Assembly: GCA_050184295.1 (NCBI GenBank)
Contig: JBFXAM010000022.1
Location: forward strand, 1-51,236
DNA: 51,236 nt
Source: JBFXAM01 sp050184295
Lineage (GTDB): Bacteria; Planctomycetota; Phycisphaerae; UBA1845; Fen-1342
Reading direction: 5' to 3'
The position numbers were made by a program, and so were the translations under genes. The first letter of the stretch is position 1, and every line of letters starts with the position of its first letter. Below are positions 8,009 to 17,229 of the stretch, in pieces. The notes under the pieces are model-generated. The model was not told where the DNA came from, did no database searches, and saw only the letters and a program-made list of their open reading frames with translations.

Positions 8009-8581
8009 TTACTTCAATCGCTCCAGTCGGCCCTTGCGCTTCACGATGTTCTTGTAGTCCCACTGGATCGCGATCGACTTCTCGAGCCAGCGATTCAGAT
8101 CATTTACGGAGATCTGATCTCCGGACGTGTACCGGGCTCCGGCCGTCTTGAAGCCGCCCTCGGGCGCGAGCCCCGGCTCGTCGAACGACTGCCCGCTCCA
8201 GAACAGGAGGCGGATGCACGGCGGCGGACCCTTGAGCTTGTGGTAGCCGACGATCGGGTTGCCATCCAGGAACCACACCGGGTGAGCGTGCCAGATCTTG
8301 CTCTCCGCGCCCGTAGTCCCGCTTCCCGTGAGGTGTCGATCGATCGCGTCGGCGAGCGTTTCGCAGATGCGCTGGTCGCCTGCGGACTGGGCGGCGTTGT
8401 ACGCGAGAATGTCCGGGTGGATCGCCGTGCGCGATCGCCGCGTCGGCGGGCGCGATCCTTGCGCCGGCGGCACATGTGCGCGGGCGCCCGGGGGGTTGTT
8501 CGCCGCCGTCGCTCGGCGCCCCGTGCCGGTCGCACGCGCCCGCATCGATTTGTTCGCGGATTTCTTCGCAGCCTTGGCCAT
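8009..8581 (-). CDS. DUF1801-family protein with basic N-terminal tail
   Basis: A 190-residue protein. The first ~50 residues are Lys/Arg/Ala/Pro-rich and disordered (MAKAAKKSANKSMRARATG...). The folded part starts at AIHPDILAYNAAQ and contains ESKIWHAHPVWFLDGNPIVGYHKLKG and RLLFWSGQSF, the DUF1801-type core. AGGAG lies just upstream of the ATG. The basic tail might bind nucleic acid, but that is a guess. It converges on the FN3 gene across the hairpin at 7948-7996. Confidence 0.7.
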   Translation of the reverse strand: MAKAAKKSANKSMRARATGTGRRATAANNPPGARAHVPPAQGSRPPTRRSRTAIHPDILAYNAAQSAGDQRICETLADAIDRHLTGSGTTGAESKIWHAHPVWFLDGNPIVGYHKLKGPPPCIRLLFWSGQSFDEPGLAPEGGFKTAGARYTSGDQISVNDLNRWLEKSIAIQWDYKNIVKRKGRLERLK

Positions 8582-8958
8582 GCGTCCTCTCCTGCGTTTG
8601 CAGTCATTCTAGCGTGGGGTGTGCCGGCGACGGCCGCGGCTGTTCCAACTGAAGCCGGGGACAGAGCGAGCGCGCGGGTCGGGAGAGTGCTCAGACTGGG
8701 CGGCGCGCGTCAGCCTGAGGCGCGAACGGGCGCGGACGCGCCGAAGCCGCTCTGAGCCGCGCGGGCGGCGCTCGCGCGAGCGCGGGGGTGCAAAAGGATG
8801 GGCCGCGGAGCCGAGCGGATTGCCGCCGGCGCCAGGCCACGCGATGGAAAGCGAGGCCAAATCCAGCGACAATACGCCATCCAGCGCCGAGGAAGCGCGG
8901 TCGCGACAATCGCTCGCTCGACGATGCGGGCCTGCACGGGCCGATGAGGGAGGCGGTC
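8582..8958. other. Divergent intergenic region
   Basis: 377 bp between the divergent genes at 8581 and 8959, very GC-rich. It must hold both promoters, but no -35/-10 pair, operator or hairpin stands out. An open frame runs leftward from 8959 without a ribosome binding site and is treated as non-coding. Confidence 0.3.
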
Positions 8959-9414
8959 ATGAGGCGAGTCGAAGGGAACGTCGTGACGCTTCGGTGTCGA
9001 GCGTGCTCAGGTACGTTTTCCACGTTTGTATTCGCTGGTGACACGGACATGGCTGCGGAAGGCCTGGCTTCGGTTACGTCAAGACGCGGAGACACCATCG
9101 TGATCGGCGAACTGTCCGCGGACGAGTGGCGGGACAATGCGGCCGGCCACGAACGGTTCGCGCAGCGGATCAGCCGCGAACGACAGGCTGACTTTCGCGC
9201 GGTGCTGCTGCTTCGAATGGAAGGGGGCAAGCCTGCCGCCGCCGGCGCCTCGTTCCAAGAATTCTGTCGAACCTCCGTGCCGCCGCAGCCGCTGTATTCA
9301 TGTCCCCAATGTGGCGGCGAAGGCGCAATCGTCTCGCGGCAGCGTGTCGCCGATTTCGCGAATGGAGGCGGCACGGTGCTCGCGATGGGCGAACTGACGC
9401 TCGCCAGCGCCTGA
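8959..9414 (+). CDS. Uncharacterised protein with two CxxC pairs
   Basis: A 151-residue protein. ATG 8959 was chosen because GGAGG (8949-8953) sits 5 nt upstream, although the frame is open to 8788. CRAC lies near the N-terminus (residues about 13-16) and CPQC near residues 116-119, so a structural zinc site formed by the two knuckles is plausible. Between them are the stretches ASVTSRRGDTIVIGELSADEWRDN and FRAVLLLRMEGG, with no recognised catalytic motif. It could be a small regulatory or nucleic-acid-binding protein. I do not recognise the family. Confidence 0.55.
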   Translation: MRRVEGNVVTLRCRACSGTFSTFVFAGDTDMAAEGLASVTSRRGDTIVIGELSADEWRDNAAGHERFAQRISRERQADFRAVLLLRMEGGKPAAAGASFQEFCRTSVPPQPLYSCPQCGGEGAIVSRQRVADFANGGGTVLAMGELTLASA

Positions 9415-9801
9415 TGCACAGGCAGCTCAGCCGCGCGCCGGCCGAAGAACGCACGCGTTCGTCACGTTCCCGCGCGCTCACCCGACGCATCCCGGACGCC
9501 CGGCACGCGTCGCGAAGGCCCCCGCGCAGCCGCCGCGGTGTGCAGCGACGCGCAGCCGTGGTTCAACCTGGGCCCGGCGACCTTCCCGTAACCGATCGCC
9601 CGCGGTCAGGCCCGTTCGTGAAATGCTCATGCCGCGATGGCTACGAGCTATATCCTTGCAATTGTGACAGTTATGACTCCGCGAGTGTCGCGTGAGGCGG
9701 CCGCGGCCTGGGCGTGCCGCGGTCGGATTTGCAATGGACGAACCGGACCCGGGCGATGCAGTCAGTGGACTGTACGGCGGGCGTCACGGGAGGACGTTAG
9801 C
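9415..9801. other. Intergenic region
   Basis: 387 bp without a supported gene. The reading frame of the following gene is open back to 9637, but that part has no ribosome binding site and its peptide has no signal-like or conserved features. A somewhat AT-richer stretch at 9640-9680 is the likeliest promoter area. Confidence 0.3.
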
Positions 9802-11001
9802 ATGAACTCGCCCAACGCGACACTTTCGACGGTGACCGCCAAACTCCGAAATGCCCCGCGCCGCCCCGCGGGCGTGCGAAGCGGTTGTCTTTCGAGTCTC
9901 GCCGCAGGGTTGGTAGTGGTCCTGGCGGTGTCCACCGCACGGGCGGACGGCTCCGGCGATTCTAACGGCGACGGCAGGGTCGATGCGGCGGACTTCGCCG
10001 CGCTGGCTGGGTGCATGCTCGGCCCGGGTGCGGGCGTTAGCGCCGGCTGCGACGCGTTCGACTTCGACGGCGACGTCGATGTCGATCTCTCTGACCTCGT
10101 CGAATTCCAGATTGTCTTCGGCGGCTCGGTCGGCGTCGTGATCGAGACCGTCCTTGTAGGCAATCCGGGTAACCCGGCCGACGCGCAGCGTGACGGCTCA
10201 TTCGGGAGCGTGAGCTACGTGTATCGCATGGGCAAGTATGAGGTGACCGCCGGTCAATACGCCGCGTTCCTCAACGCCGTGGCCGCGGCGGACTCCTACG
10301 GGCTTTACAACCTCCAGATGTGGACACACGCCGAGGGCTGCAAGATCGAGCGGTCCGGCTCGCCCGGCAGCTACGCGTACAGCGTGGCGCCCGACTGGGC
10401 GAACCGGCCGGTGAACTTCGTGTCCTTCGGCGACGCGCTGCGCTTCGCCAACTGGCTGCACAACGGGCAGCCCGGTGGCGCGCAGGATCTGAACACGACC
10501 GAGGACGGCTCGTATCTCCTCGATGGCCGATGGACTGACGAACAGTTGCAGGGCGTCATTCGCAAGCCGGATGCGACCTGGGTCGTTCCCTCGGAAGACG
10601 AGTGGTACAAGGCCGCGTATCACGCCAACGACGGCGTAACCGGGAACTACTTCAACTATCCCATGGGAGTCGACGTCGGCATCAGCAACGACCTGACGGA
10701 CCCCGATCCGGGCGCGCATGCGACGTACTTCAGGACTCCCAACGACTTTACGATCGGTGCGCCCTACTACCGCACCGAGGTCGGGGCGCATGAGAACAGC
10801 GCCAGCCCCTACGGCACGTTGGATCAGGGCGGCAACGTCGTGGAGTGGAACGAATCGATCCCGCTCTTCAACGGCCGCGGCCTGCGCGGCGGAGCGTACC
10901 TCTGGGGGAGCGATCTGCTCGCGCGGTGGGTTCGGCCGATCGAGTATCACTCATCGGACGAGTTCAGCGACATCGGCTTCCGGATCGGCCGCGCGCGCTG
11001 A
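9802..11001 (+). CDS. Exported formylglycine-generating-enzyme-like (SUMF1) protein with dockerin-like repeats
   Basis: A 399-residue protein. ATG 9802 has GGGAGG about 9 nt upstream and opens a long signal peptide with hydrophobic core LSSLAAGLVVVLAVSTARA. Residues about 50-110 hold two calcium-loop motifs (DSNGDGRVDAADF and DFDGDVDVDLSDL) as in dockerins. The rest (about 125-399) follows the FGE-sulfatase/C-type-lectin-like fold: YRMGKYEVTAGQYAAFLNAVA, RPVNFVSFGDALRFANWLHN, ATWVVPSEDEWYKAAY, GGNVVEWNE, LRGGAYLWG and GFRIGRAR. The two cysteines used by catalytic FGEs to oxidise sulfatases are not evident, so it may be a binding rather than catalytic member, as is common in planctomycetes. 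Confidence 0.85.
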   Translation: MNSPNATLSTVTAKLRNAPRRPAGVRSGCLSSLAAGLVVVLAVSTARADGSGDSNGDGRVDAADFAALAGCMLGPGAGVSAGCDAFDFDGDVDVDLSDLVEFQIVFGGSVGVVIETVLVGNPGNPADAQRDGSFGSVSYVYRMGKYEVTAGQYAAFLNAVAAADSYGLYNLQMWTHAEGCKIERSGSPGSYAYSVAPDWANRPVNFVSFGDALRFANWLHNGQPGGAQDLNTTEDGSYLLDGRWTDEQLQGVIRKPDATWVVPSEDEWYKAAYHANDGVTGNYFNYPMGVDVGISNDLTDPDPGAHATYFRTPNDFTIGAPYYRTEVGAHENSASPYGTLDQGGNVVEWNESIPLFNGRGLRGGAYLWGSDLLARWVRPIEYHSSDEFSDIGFRIGRAR

Positions 11002-11828
11002 GCACCGCGCGAAGCACGTTCCAAATAGGCGGCGAAACGGAATGGTCGCAATCGCGACGCGCGGCGACGCCGTCAGCTCTGGATGGCGGGGTGATGCCGC
11101 CTTGGCGGCGCAGTCTCGCGGGCTTGCACCGAGTCGTTTCTCGCGAATGTGCGTCGCTCGGTGAGCCGCGGGCGTCAACCCGCGTGGACGCTCGTCAAGT
11201 CGTGCGCCGCGGAATCGATAATGACGGCATGGCTGGGCGGTTCCATTGGATGTCCGTCCCTTCGGGCAGACACACCCGATCCGTGGACCGCCGACCGGCG
11301 TCGGGGCCGATGGAGACTTCGGCCGAGACCGTGCCGGATCCCCGCGCGCGGCCGCCGGCCAAGAGTTGTGCGAGTGTCCCGCGCCGACTTCCGTGACCGC
11401 CAGCCCGCCCGCGGAATCGAAGCGGCGCCCGGACCCGGGCAACATCCACGTCGTACCGACGCGCTGCCGCTCATTGGGCAGCGTGAGAGGACGCCGAAGC
11501 ACTGGAAGTCGGTCGCCGGAACTGGCCGCGCGCGAGCGGCCCAGCGACCCGAGGGCGACGACTTCTCCGTGCGCAACGCCAGCCACGCCGAGGCGGCACC
11601 GGCCGTCGCGATAGTGCGCTCGATGCCCAACGTTCGACGGTCGTCCGCGGGGGCCTGGATTGATGTTCACGCAAGCTGGCCCGCGGCGGATCGCACTGTG
11701 ACTACGCCGCCGCGACCCACCCCATCGAGCTCCACGTCGGCGTGCGATGAACCCCGACGCAATGCCCGTGTTTGCGGCCATCAGTTTCGATTCACACAGG
11801 GCCCAGTTAAGGGATCCTGTGCGCTCGG
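11002..11828. other. Long intergenic region without a supported gene
   Basis: 827 bp between a gene end on the plus strand and a gene end on the minus strand. Open frames exist on both strands, but they lack ribosome binding sites, give Arg/Pro/Ala-rich peptides typical of GC-rich antisense translation, and show no domain. It may be decayed coding DNA. I see no repeat or structured RNA in it. Confidence 0.4.
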
Positions 11829-13187
11829 TCATGGGCACGACGGGCAGGCACCGCCCTGCGTCAGGCAGGACACGAACGGATCGATGTCGAAGTTGTTCAC
11901 GTCGCCGTCGCAGTTGACATCCGCGTTGTGCATACTGCATTCCGGGTACGCAGCGGCGTATCCCGCGGGATCGGTCAGCGTCAGCACGAACGGGTCAATG
12001 TCGAAGTTGTTCAGGACGCCGTCGCAATTCAGGTCCCCGAGGGGGTACTCGGTGAGGTTGATGAGCACGCTGACGCTGTCCGCATTGCGATTTGACGTAA
12101 CGACATCCAGCCACGAGTCACCATTGAGGTCCGCGGCGGTCGGGCACTCCGGATTGCCCGCGGTCGCGAACGGCAGGGGAGCGGCGAACGCGCCGTCCCC
12201 GTGACCGAGCATCACGGACACCGTGTTGTAGGTATTGAAGCTAGTCACTGCCAGATCGATGTTTCCGTCACGATCGAAGTCCGCCGTAGTAATTCCGGAT
12301 GGTCGGTTTACCGGATACGTGGTCACAAGACCGATCGTCCCATCGCCATTTCCCAGCGCGACGGAGATGTAGCCGCCTGGGTTCACCGTCGCGTTCGCGG
12401 CAATGTCCAGCAAACCGTCGCCGTTGAAATCCGCGGCCGGCTTCACAATGCCGTGTCCCTGCATGGCGGAGCTCAACGGCGCCCCGAATGTTCCGTCACC
12501 GTTGTTCAGGCGTATCCGCAGCGTGCCAATGCTGAGCAGCGGGCCATCCATCGTGACGATATCAACGTGGCCATCGCCGTTAAAGTCACCGGTTTCCAGA
12601 TCGATCCAGATCGCACCGATTTCGGCGGCGATCTGAAGGGGGCCGAATGTCCCAGTCCCGTCGTTCGGCAGGATGACGATCGCCGTACCCGTTAGCGTCG
12701 CTACGGCAATGTCCACATCGCCGTCGCCGTCGAAATCGGCCATTGCATGAGTGAGGATTACGCCGGGGAAGGGGGGCGACTCCGGATCGAAGGCGTAGGT
12801 CTGATGGAGTACAAACGTCCCGTCTCCGTTTCCGAAATATACCGAGATGCTCACGCCGTTGCCGTTCGCGACGGTGAGGTCGGTGTCACCATCGCCGTCG
12901 AGATCCGCGGCCCGGAGGGACAGCGGCGTGTCCCCTGCCGGGTAGAAAACAGCCGCCGCGAGCGTGCCGTCGCCAATTCCCAGCCGCACCGCAATGTCGT
13001 CGCTGTTTCCGTGAGCAGTCGCCAGGTCCGGCACGCCGTCGCCATTCAGGTCTGCGACGACGTTCTCGCGGGGGCCGTCGCCGACCGCATAGTCCTGGCG
13101 CAGCGCGAAGCCGCCGAACGTTGCTCCCTGCGCCGCGGCAGCGAACGCCAGCGTGGCAATAGCAAGCGACTTGCAGAAGGGCGTCAT
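11829..13187 (-). CDS. Exported FG-GAP/VCBS repeat protein with C-terminal dockerin-like pair
   Basis: A 452-residue protein. ATG 13187 is preceded by GGAGG with 8-nt spacing and opens a signal peptide (CKSLAIATLAFAAAAQGA). The body is a beta-propeller of about seven FG-GAP/VCBS units with calcium loops such as DLNGDGVPDL, DLDGDGDTDL, DFDGDGDVDI and DFNGDGHVDI, each followed by a GNGDGTF turn. The last ~70 residues hold two dockerin-like loops (DLNCDGVLNNFDIDPF and DVNCDGDVNNFDIDPF) and end in a Cys-rich tail. The same paired motif ends the protein at 21987-23804 and the fragment at 29863, suggesting a shared surface-attachment or sorting system. Confidence 0.85.
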   Translation of the reverse strand: MTPFCKSLAIATLAFAAAAQGATFGGFALRQDYAVGDGPRENVVADLNGDGVPDLATAHGNSDDIAVRLGIGDGTLAAAVFYPAGDTPLSLRAADLDGDGDTDLTVANGNGVSISVYFGNGDGTFVLHQTYAFDPESPPFPGVILTHAMADFDGDGDVDIAVATLTGTAIVILPNDGTGTFGPLQIAAEIGAIWIDLETGDFNGDGHVDIVTMDGPLLSIGTLRIRLNNGDGTFGAPLSSAMQGHGIVKPAADFNGDGLLDIAANATVNPGGYISVALGNGDGTIGLVTTYPVNRPSGITTADFDRDGNIDLAVTSFNTYNTVSVMLGHGDGAFAAPLPFATAGNPECPTAADLNGDSWLDVVTSNRNADSVSVLINLTEYPLGDLNCDGVLNNFDIDPFVLTLTDPAGYAAAYPECSMHNADVNCDGDVNNFDIDPFVSCLTQGGACPSCP

Positions 13188-13311
13188 TGCCGGTTCCTCC
13201 TTCAAAAGTTGGCTGTCGCCGTTGCCGCGCGGAGCAACCAGCGGCGACTGACAGGCCAGAAACTCCAACTCCAGCGTAGCCGACGTGCGAGGGTCAAGCA
13301 ACGCGTGTCGC

Positions 13312-13331
13312 GAATTTTTCATGAAAATTTC
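13312..13331. promoter_or_regulatory. AT-rich palindrome between divergent genes
   Basis: A 20-bp near-palindrome (18 of 20 positions symmetric) centred on TCATGA, with A/T-only flanks, stands out in GC-rich DNA between the divergent genes starting at 13187 and 13388. A TTGACA box (13332-13337) abuts it on the plus strand, though no good -10 follows at 16-18 nt. The arrangement suits an operator for a dimeric regulator. No candidate regulator is identified. Confidence 0.35.
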
Positions 13332-13387
13332 TTGACAACTCGGTGCGGCAGCTTGCCGACCCAGTTCCACTGGGCTATTCTCTCCAC

Positions 13388-14677
13388 ATGGCCCTATCCG
13401 CCGTTTCGCCCGGGGCACCGGATCTCTTCGACCGAGAATCGCGGCGCGTGATCCGACTCTGCCGCAGCGCGTTCGCGGCGCTCATCGATGCGATGCCGGC
13501 GCCGATCCGCAGCGCCGCCGACTTGCAGCGCGCACTGCAAATCGACATGAAGCTGGCGTGGCAATTTCACAAGATCGCCGCGGGTGGTTCTGTCACCGTC
13601 GGTATCCACATGCCCGGGCGATCCAATGTCCGAAAGCTGCTTCAGGCTGCCAAGCGACGCGGGCTCGCGCCAGCCGTGCTCGAGCAGGTCGCAAGCGCCG
13701 CGGACGAATTCGACCGTCTGGTCGCGACACATGCCGGCGACCGCTCCACGTTCGATTCGATGGTCAGCGCTCATGGAGCGGACGATCAGGGTGAGGGGCT
13801 GACGCTCAGGCAGAAGCGGGCCGCGTTCCGGGCGAATCGTCACCTGCGCGGAGCCCAGGCCGCGGTACAGCTCAAGAGTCTCATCCTCGCTCCGTCCGAT
13901 ACCCCGGGAATGCTCGATCTCGTCGCGATCCAGGGTTACCATGACCTGCGTCGGATCCGCTACGACTGCCCGTTGGTGGTCTCTCGCGTGCGGCTTTCGG
14001 ACGACGATCACGCGGTCCGCCGGCCGAACTGGGAACCCCTGGGCCCGAGCGCTGGACAGGATGCGGATTCTTCGCTGCTGGGGGCTTTCTGTAGTCCGAA
14101 CCTGCCCCCGTTCCGAGCCGTCCGAACCGTCGGTGACTGGGTGCTCGGGGAGCTCGCCGGGCACGGCGTCGGAAACCGCTCCGCTGTCACGTGTATCGAC
14201 GGTTACCTGGCCCGTGCCGCTGTCCCCAAGCACCGGGATGAGACCAATCTCTACGGTGCGATGCTGACCTGGATCCCAATTCCATGCGAGGTCCTCCTGC
14301 TCGACCTCGTCGTGCATGAAGATGCACTGGGAAGCCTGAATCCGGTCGCCGGTTGCTATTGCAGCAAGCTGCGCGAGAGTGAGTTGCCCGGTGCGATGGA
14401 GTCATGCGACCGTCTAGCGCTCAACGAGTCCGTGCTGTTCCTGGGCAAGGGATTGCCCGTGATTCATGCTGCTGGCGTGGCGCGCCACGCCGAAATGTAC
14501 GCCGCCGTATTCGAAAAACTGGGGTGGCCGAGCGAGCGATTTGATGTTCATCGGTGCCGAATTGCGTTTCCTGTGATGCTCTCGTCGGTGCTCGTTCGCT
14601 TCGATCTGCCACCAGCCCCGCCCGCGCCGCGCGATCTGGGCGTGCCGGAGGTGCGCCCAGCTCATGTGCGTGATTGA
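13388..14677 (+). CDS. Conserved-looking protein of unknown function
   Basis: A 429-residue soluble protein starting at ATG 13388 (the frame is open to 13343). The N-terminal third is helical and charged (DRESRRVIRLCRSAFAALIDAM, RSAADLQRALQIDMKLAWQFHKIAA), with a helix-turn-helix-like stretch near residues 32-56, then VGIHMPGRSNVRKLLQAAKRRG. The C-terminal two thirds contain mixed alpha/beta segments (CEVLLLDLVVHEDALG, RCRIAFPVMLSSVLVRFDLP). No signal peptide, transmembrane segment or catalytic motif is seen. It could be a DNA-binding regulator, but this rests only on the weak HTH resemblance. It faces the FG-GAP gene across the palindrome at 13312-13331. Confidence 0.6.
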   Translation: MALSAVSPGAPDLFDRESRRVIRLCRSAFAALIDAMPAPIRSAADLQRALQIDMKLAWQFHKIAAGGSVTVGIHMPGRSNVRKLLQAAKRRGLAPAVLEQVASAADEFDRLVATHAGDRSTFDSMVSAHGADDQGEGLTLRQKRAAFRANRHLRGAQAAVQLKSLILAPSDTPGMLDLVAIQGYHDLRRIRYDCPLVVSRVRLSDDDHAVRRPNWEPLGPSAGQDADSSLLGAFCSPNLPPFRAVRTVGDWVLGELAGHGVGNRSAVTCIDGYLARAAVPKHRDETNLYGAMLTWIPIPCEVLLLDLVVHEDALGSLNPVAGCYCSKLRESELPGAMESCDRLALNESVLFLGKGLPVIHAAGVARHAEMYAAVFEKLGWPSERFDVHRCRIAFPVMLSSVLVRFDLPPAPPAPRDLGVPEVRPAHVRD

Positions 14678-15064
14678 AGCGAAGCGCCCGGCGCTCCCAT
14701 GCATGCCGACCGGGGCGTGGGACATTGTCGCGCGAACTTGAATCAGGACCTGCGGCGCGCCGGCGCGTCGTTTGACCGCGCGCCGCGCACCCAGTCGGTC
14801 TGTTCGACCTGTCCCGCCACTAGCGCTTCAACCGGCCGGCAACTCGGCCGCCAATCCTTCACGTGGTTCGGTTGCCGCCGAGAGCGCCGGATTGCGCCGC
14901 GGACGTTTCGTTTACACGCCGTACGAGACCAGGCGGGCGGGCGCGCCGCGAGCGCGCCTGGGAACGCCGCACCCGCGCTCGATTCTCACTTGACGCCGGT
15001 GCTGGGAGGCGGACGATTGTCCCGGGCGCGGGCCGCGCGCGACGTGATAGGAAAGGCGTTCGCC
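14678..15064. other. Intergenic region
   Basis: 387 bp upstream of the cysteine-synthase-like gene. The frame of that gene is open through it, but the peptide is Arg/Ala/Pro-rich and unlike the family's N-terminus, so it is treated as non-coding leader. No operator or promoter is clear. Confidence 0.3.
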
Positions 15065-16012
15065 ATGGACCTGCTCGGAGCCATCGGAAACACATCGATC
15101 GTCGCGCTTCGGCACGTGGTGCCGACGGGAAGCGCGACGATCCTGGCGAAGCTGGAGTGGGAGAACCCGACCGGCAGTATGAAGGACCGCATGGCGCAGG
15201 CGGTGATCTCCCGGGCTGAGCAGGACGGGCGGCTGCAACCCGGCGGGACCGTCGTGGAGTACACCGGCGGGAGCACGGGGGCGTCGCTGGCACTCGTGTG
15301 TGCGGTCAAGGGCTATCGAATCCGCATCGTTAGTTCCGACGCCTTCAGCAAAGAGAAGCTGGATCACATGCGGGCGCTGGGGGCGGAGCTGATCCTGGTT
15401 CCGAGCGAAGGCGGCCTGACGACGAAGAAGCTGATTCTCGACATGATCGAGAAGGCCCGAGAACTGGGTGCGGAGCCCGGCGCCTATTGCACGGATCAAC
15501 TGCGTAATGTCGACAGTATCGCGGGGTATCACGCGCTGGGCGAGGAGATCTGGAACCAAACCGCTGGCCGCGTCGACGCGTTCGTTCACAGCGTCGGCAC
15601 GGCGGCGTCGTCGCGCGGTGTGGCCACCGTGCTGAAACGCCGCAAGCCCGGCGTTCGGATCGTCGTGGTCGAGCCCGCGGAATCGGCCGTGCTGAGCGGG
15701 GGGCCGCCGGGGCCGCACAAGATCGAGGGCGTGGGCATCGGCTACACGCCGCCGCTGTGGGATCCGAGTGTGATCGACGGGATCGAGGCGGTCGCGACCG
15801 CCGAGGCGAAGGAGATGGCCCGGCGACTCGCGCGCGAGGAAGGACTGTTCGCGGGGACGTCGTCGGGAGCGAACGTGATCGCAGCGCTGCGGGTCGCCGA
15901 GCGGCTCGGGCCGGACGCGACGGTGGTGACGTTGCTGTGCGATTCCGGGCTGAAGTACGTCAGCACCGACGTATACCGCTCCGGCGCGGCCCTCGTCCCG
16001 CCCGGCGGGTGA
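15065..16012 (+). CDS. PLP-dependent cysteine synthase-family enzyme
   Basis: A 315-residue fold-type II PLP enzyme, close to the usual ~310 residues of CysK/CysM/cystathionine beta-synthase cores. ATG 15065 has AGGAAAGG upstream and begins the family's typical IGNTSIVAL. The PLP lysine is K40 in ENPTGSMKDRMA. The substrate loop reads EYTGGSTGASLA in place of TSGNTG. The phosphate-binding loop reads GTAASSRG where CysK has GTGGTxTG. The C-terminal end holds GLFAGTSSGAN and LLCDSGLKYVST. The altered loops suggest a divergent member that makes cysteine, cystathionine or another beta-substituted amino acid. The substrate is not predictable. It is not flanked by sulphur-assimilation genes. Confidence 0.85.
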   Translation: MDLLGAIGNTSIVALRHVVPTGSATILAKLEWENPTGSMKDRMAQAVISRAEQDGRLQPGGTVVEYTGGSTGASLALVCAVKGYRIRIVSSDAFSKEKLDHMRALGAELILVPSEGGLTTKKLILDMIEKARELGAEPGAYCTDQLRNVDSIAGYHALGEEIWNQTAGRVDAFVHSVGTAASSRGVATVLKRRKPGVRIVVVEPAESAVLSGGPPGPHKIEGVGIGYTPPLWDPSVIDGIEAVATAEAKEMARRLAREEGLFAGTSSGANVIAALRVAERLGPDATVVTLLCDSGLKYVSTDVYRSGAALVPPGG

Positions 16013-16081
16013 CCCTGTCGCGCGCAAATCTCACGCGTTAGGGCTACCCCGCCGTACACTTGGGTCGATCTGAACAACACG

Positions 16082-17077
16082 ATGGGCGCCTGGAACACGA
16101 GTCTCTTCTCCGACGACACGGCGCAAGACGTGCGCGAGCAGTACCAGGCGCTGCTCGCCGACGGGCTCGACGGCGTCGCCGCATCGGAGAGACTCATCGC
16201 CGACTGGAAGGACACCGTCGACGACCCGGACGAAGGCCCCGTCTTCTGGCTCGCGCTCGCGGCGACGCAACACGAGTACGGCCGGCCGGTGCCCGGGGTG
16301 CTGCGACGGGCGTTGCGCGTGATCGATCAGCAACACGGCTTGGAGCGCTGGCGCGAGCGCGGCCCCCGGCTGCTCGCGGCGCGCCTCGCCGTGCTCGCCC
16401 GGCTGCGCGCACGACTGCTCTCGCCGCCGCTGCGCGAGAAGCGTGTCGCACCGCGGTTTCGCGACGGGTGCGAGTGGGCGACCGGGGCGGTGATCGGGTA
16501 TCGGCTACGGTCGGGCGGACGACAGTGGATGCGTGTGCTCGGTCATGAATCGCATGCGCATGGCGTAAGCCCGGTCGTCGAGATGTTGGAACTCGCGGGC
16601 TGCGAGACACCGGGCTGCTCGGACTTGGCGTCGGCTTCGATCCGGCGAGCGAGCGCGCCGCCCGAGCTGCTGCTGCGGACACTGGCCAGCGGCTACGTCG
16701 AGGCGGCCGGCAATCCCAGCGGTGCGTTGCAGCTTGTGCTGGCCGACGCGGGCCTCGTTCCGCGACCGACTCTCAACGTGCTGGGCTTCGACCCGAACGC
16801 CATCGGCGCGGTCGTAGAGACGGTCGAGCGGCTGCGCGCACGCGACGCGAAGACCCTGGCCCGCATTCGAGATCTGGTTCGGGAGCGCAACCCGCGGTTG
16901 CTTGATGACTTCACGCAGTTTTCCCTTCGCCGCGAGTACAAGAAGAGCGAACTGCCCGCGAAACGCGTGCTGCGCTTGAAAGTCAGCGCCGAGCCGTCCC
17001 AACCGCTTGGCGATTGGATGGTGCTGCGATGGTGCGAGCTTGACGAAGCGCTCAGAGACCTGTTCGCCGTGGAGTAA
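16082..17077 (+). CDS. Uncharacterised protein of the MGAWxxxLFSDDTAxDVR family
   Basis: A 331-residue soluble protein beginning MGAWNTSLFSDDTAQDVREQYQALLADGLDG, an N-terminal signature seen in a widespread uncharacterised group related to DUF4259 proteins (MGxWGxGxFxxDxAxD). The next ~80 residues are helical (IADWKDTVDDPDEGPVFWLALAATQHEYGR). The C-terminal half has no recognised motif. Start support is weak because no clear ribosome binding site precedes the ATG, but the conserved N-terminus fixes it. The function is unknown. It lies 70 nt after the cysteine-synthase-like gene and may be cotranscribed. Confidence 0.7.
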   Translation: MGAWNTSLFSDDTAQDVREQYQALLADGLDGVAASERLIADWKDTVDDPDEGPVFWLALAATQHEYGRPVPGVLRRALRVIDQQHGLERWRERGPRLLAARLAVLARLRARLLSPPLREKRVAPRFRDGCEWATGAVIGYRLRSGGRQWMRVLGHESHAHGVSPVVEMLELAGCETPGCSDLASASIRRASAPPELLLRTLASGYVEAAGNPSGALQLVLADAGLVPRPTLNVLGFDPNAIGAVVETVERLRARDAKTLARIRDLVRERNPRLLDDFTQFSLRREYKKSELPAKRVLRLKVSAEPSQPLGDWMVLRWCELDEALRDLFAVE

Positions 17078-17229
17078 CACAGAGGCAGCGCTCGGGGCGA
17101 TCGTTCGGCTGCGGCGCGGCTGCGGGCGCCTGTCGCGACCGCGCGATCAGACGTCGGCGAACCGGACGCGGGCGTTGAAATGCCGCCGGCGCCCGGTTCG
17201 TCATGATGCGGTCAGACCGATCGTTCAGG

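Noticed and set aside
11149..12204. 351-residue plus-strand frame across the long intergenic region
   Set aside because: Half of it overlaps the FG-GAP gene in antisense. The rest has no RBS or recognisable sequence.
13332..13360. Sigma70 promoter from TTGACA at 13332
   Set aside because: No acceptable -10 hexamer lies 16-18 nt downstream, so only the adjacent palindrome is kept as a possible regulatory site.
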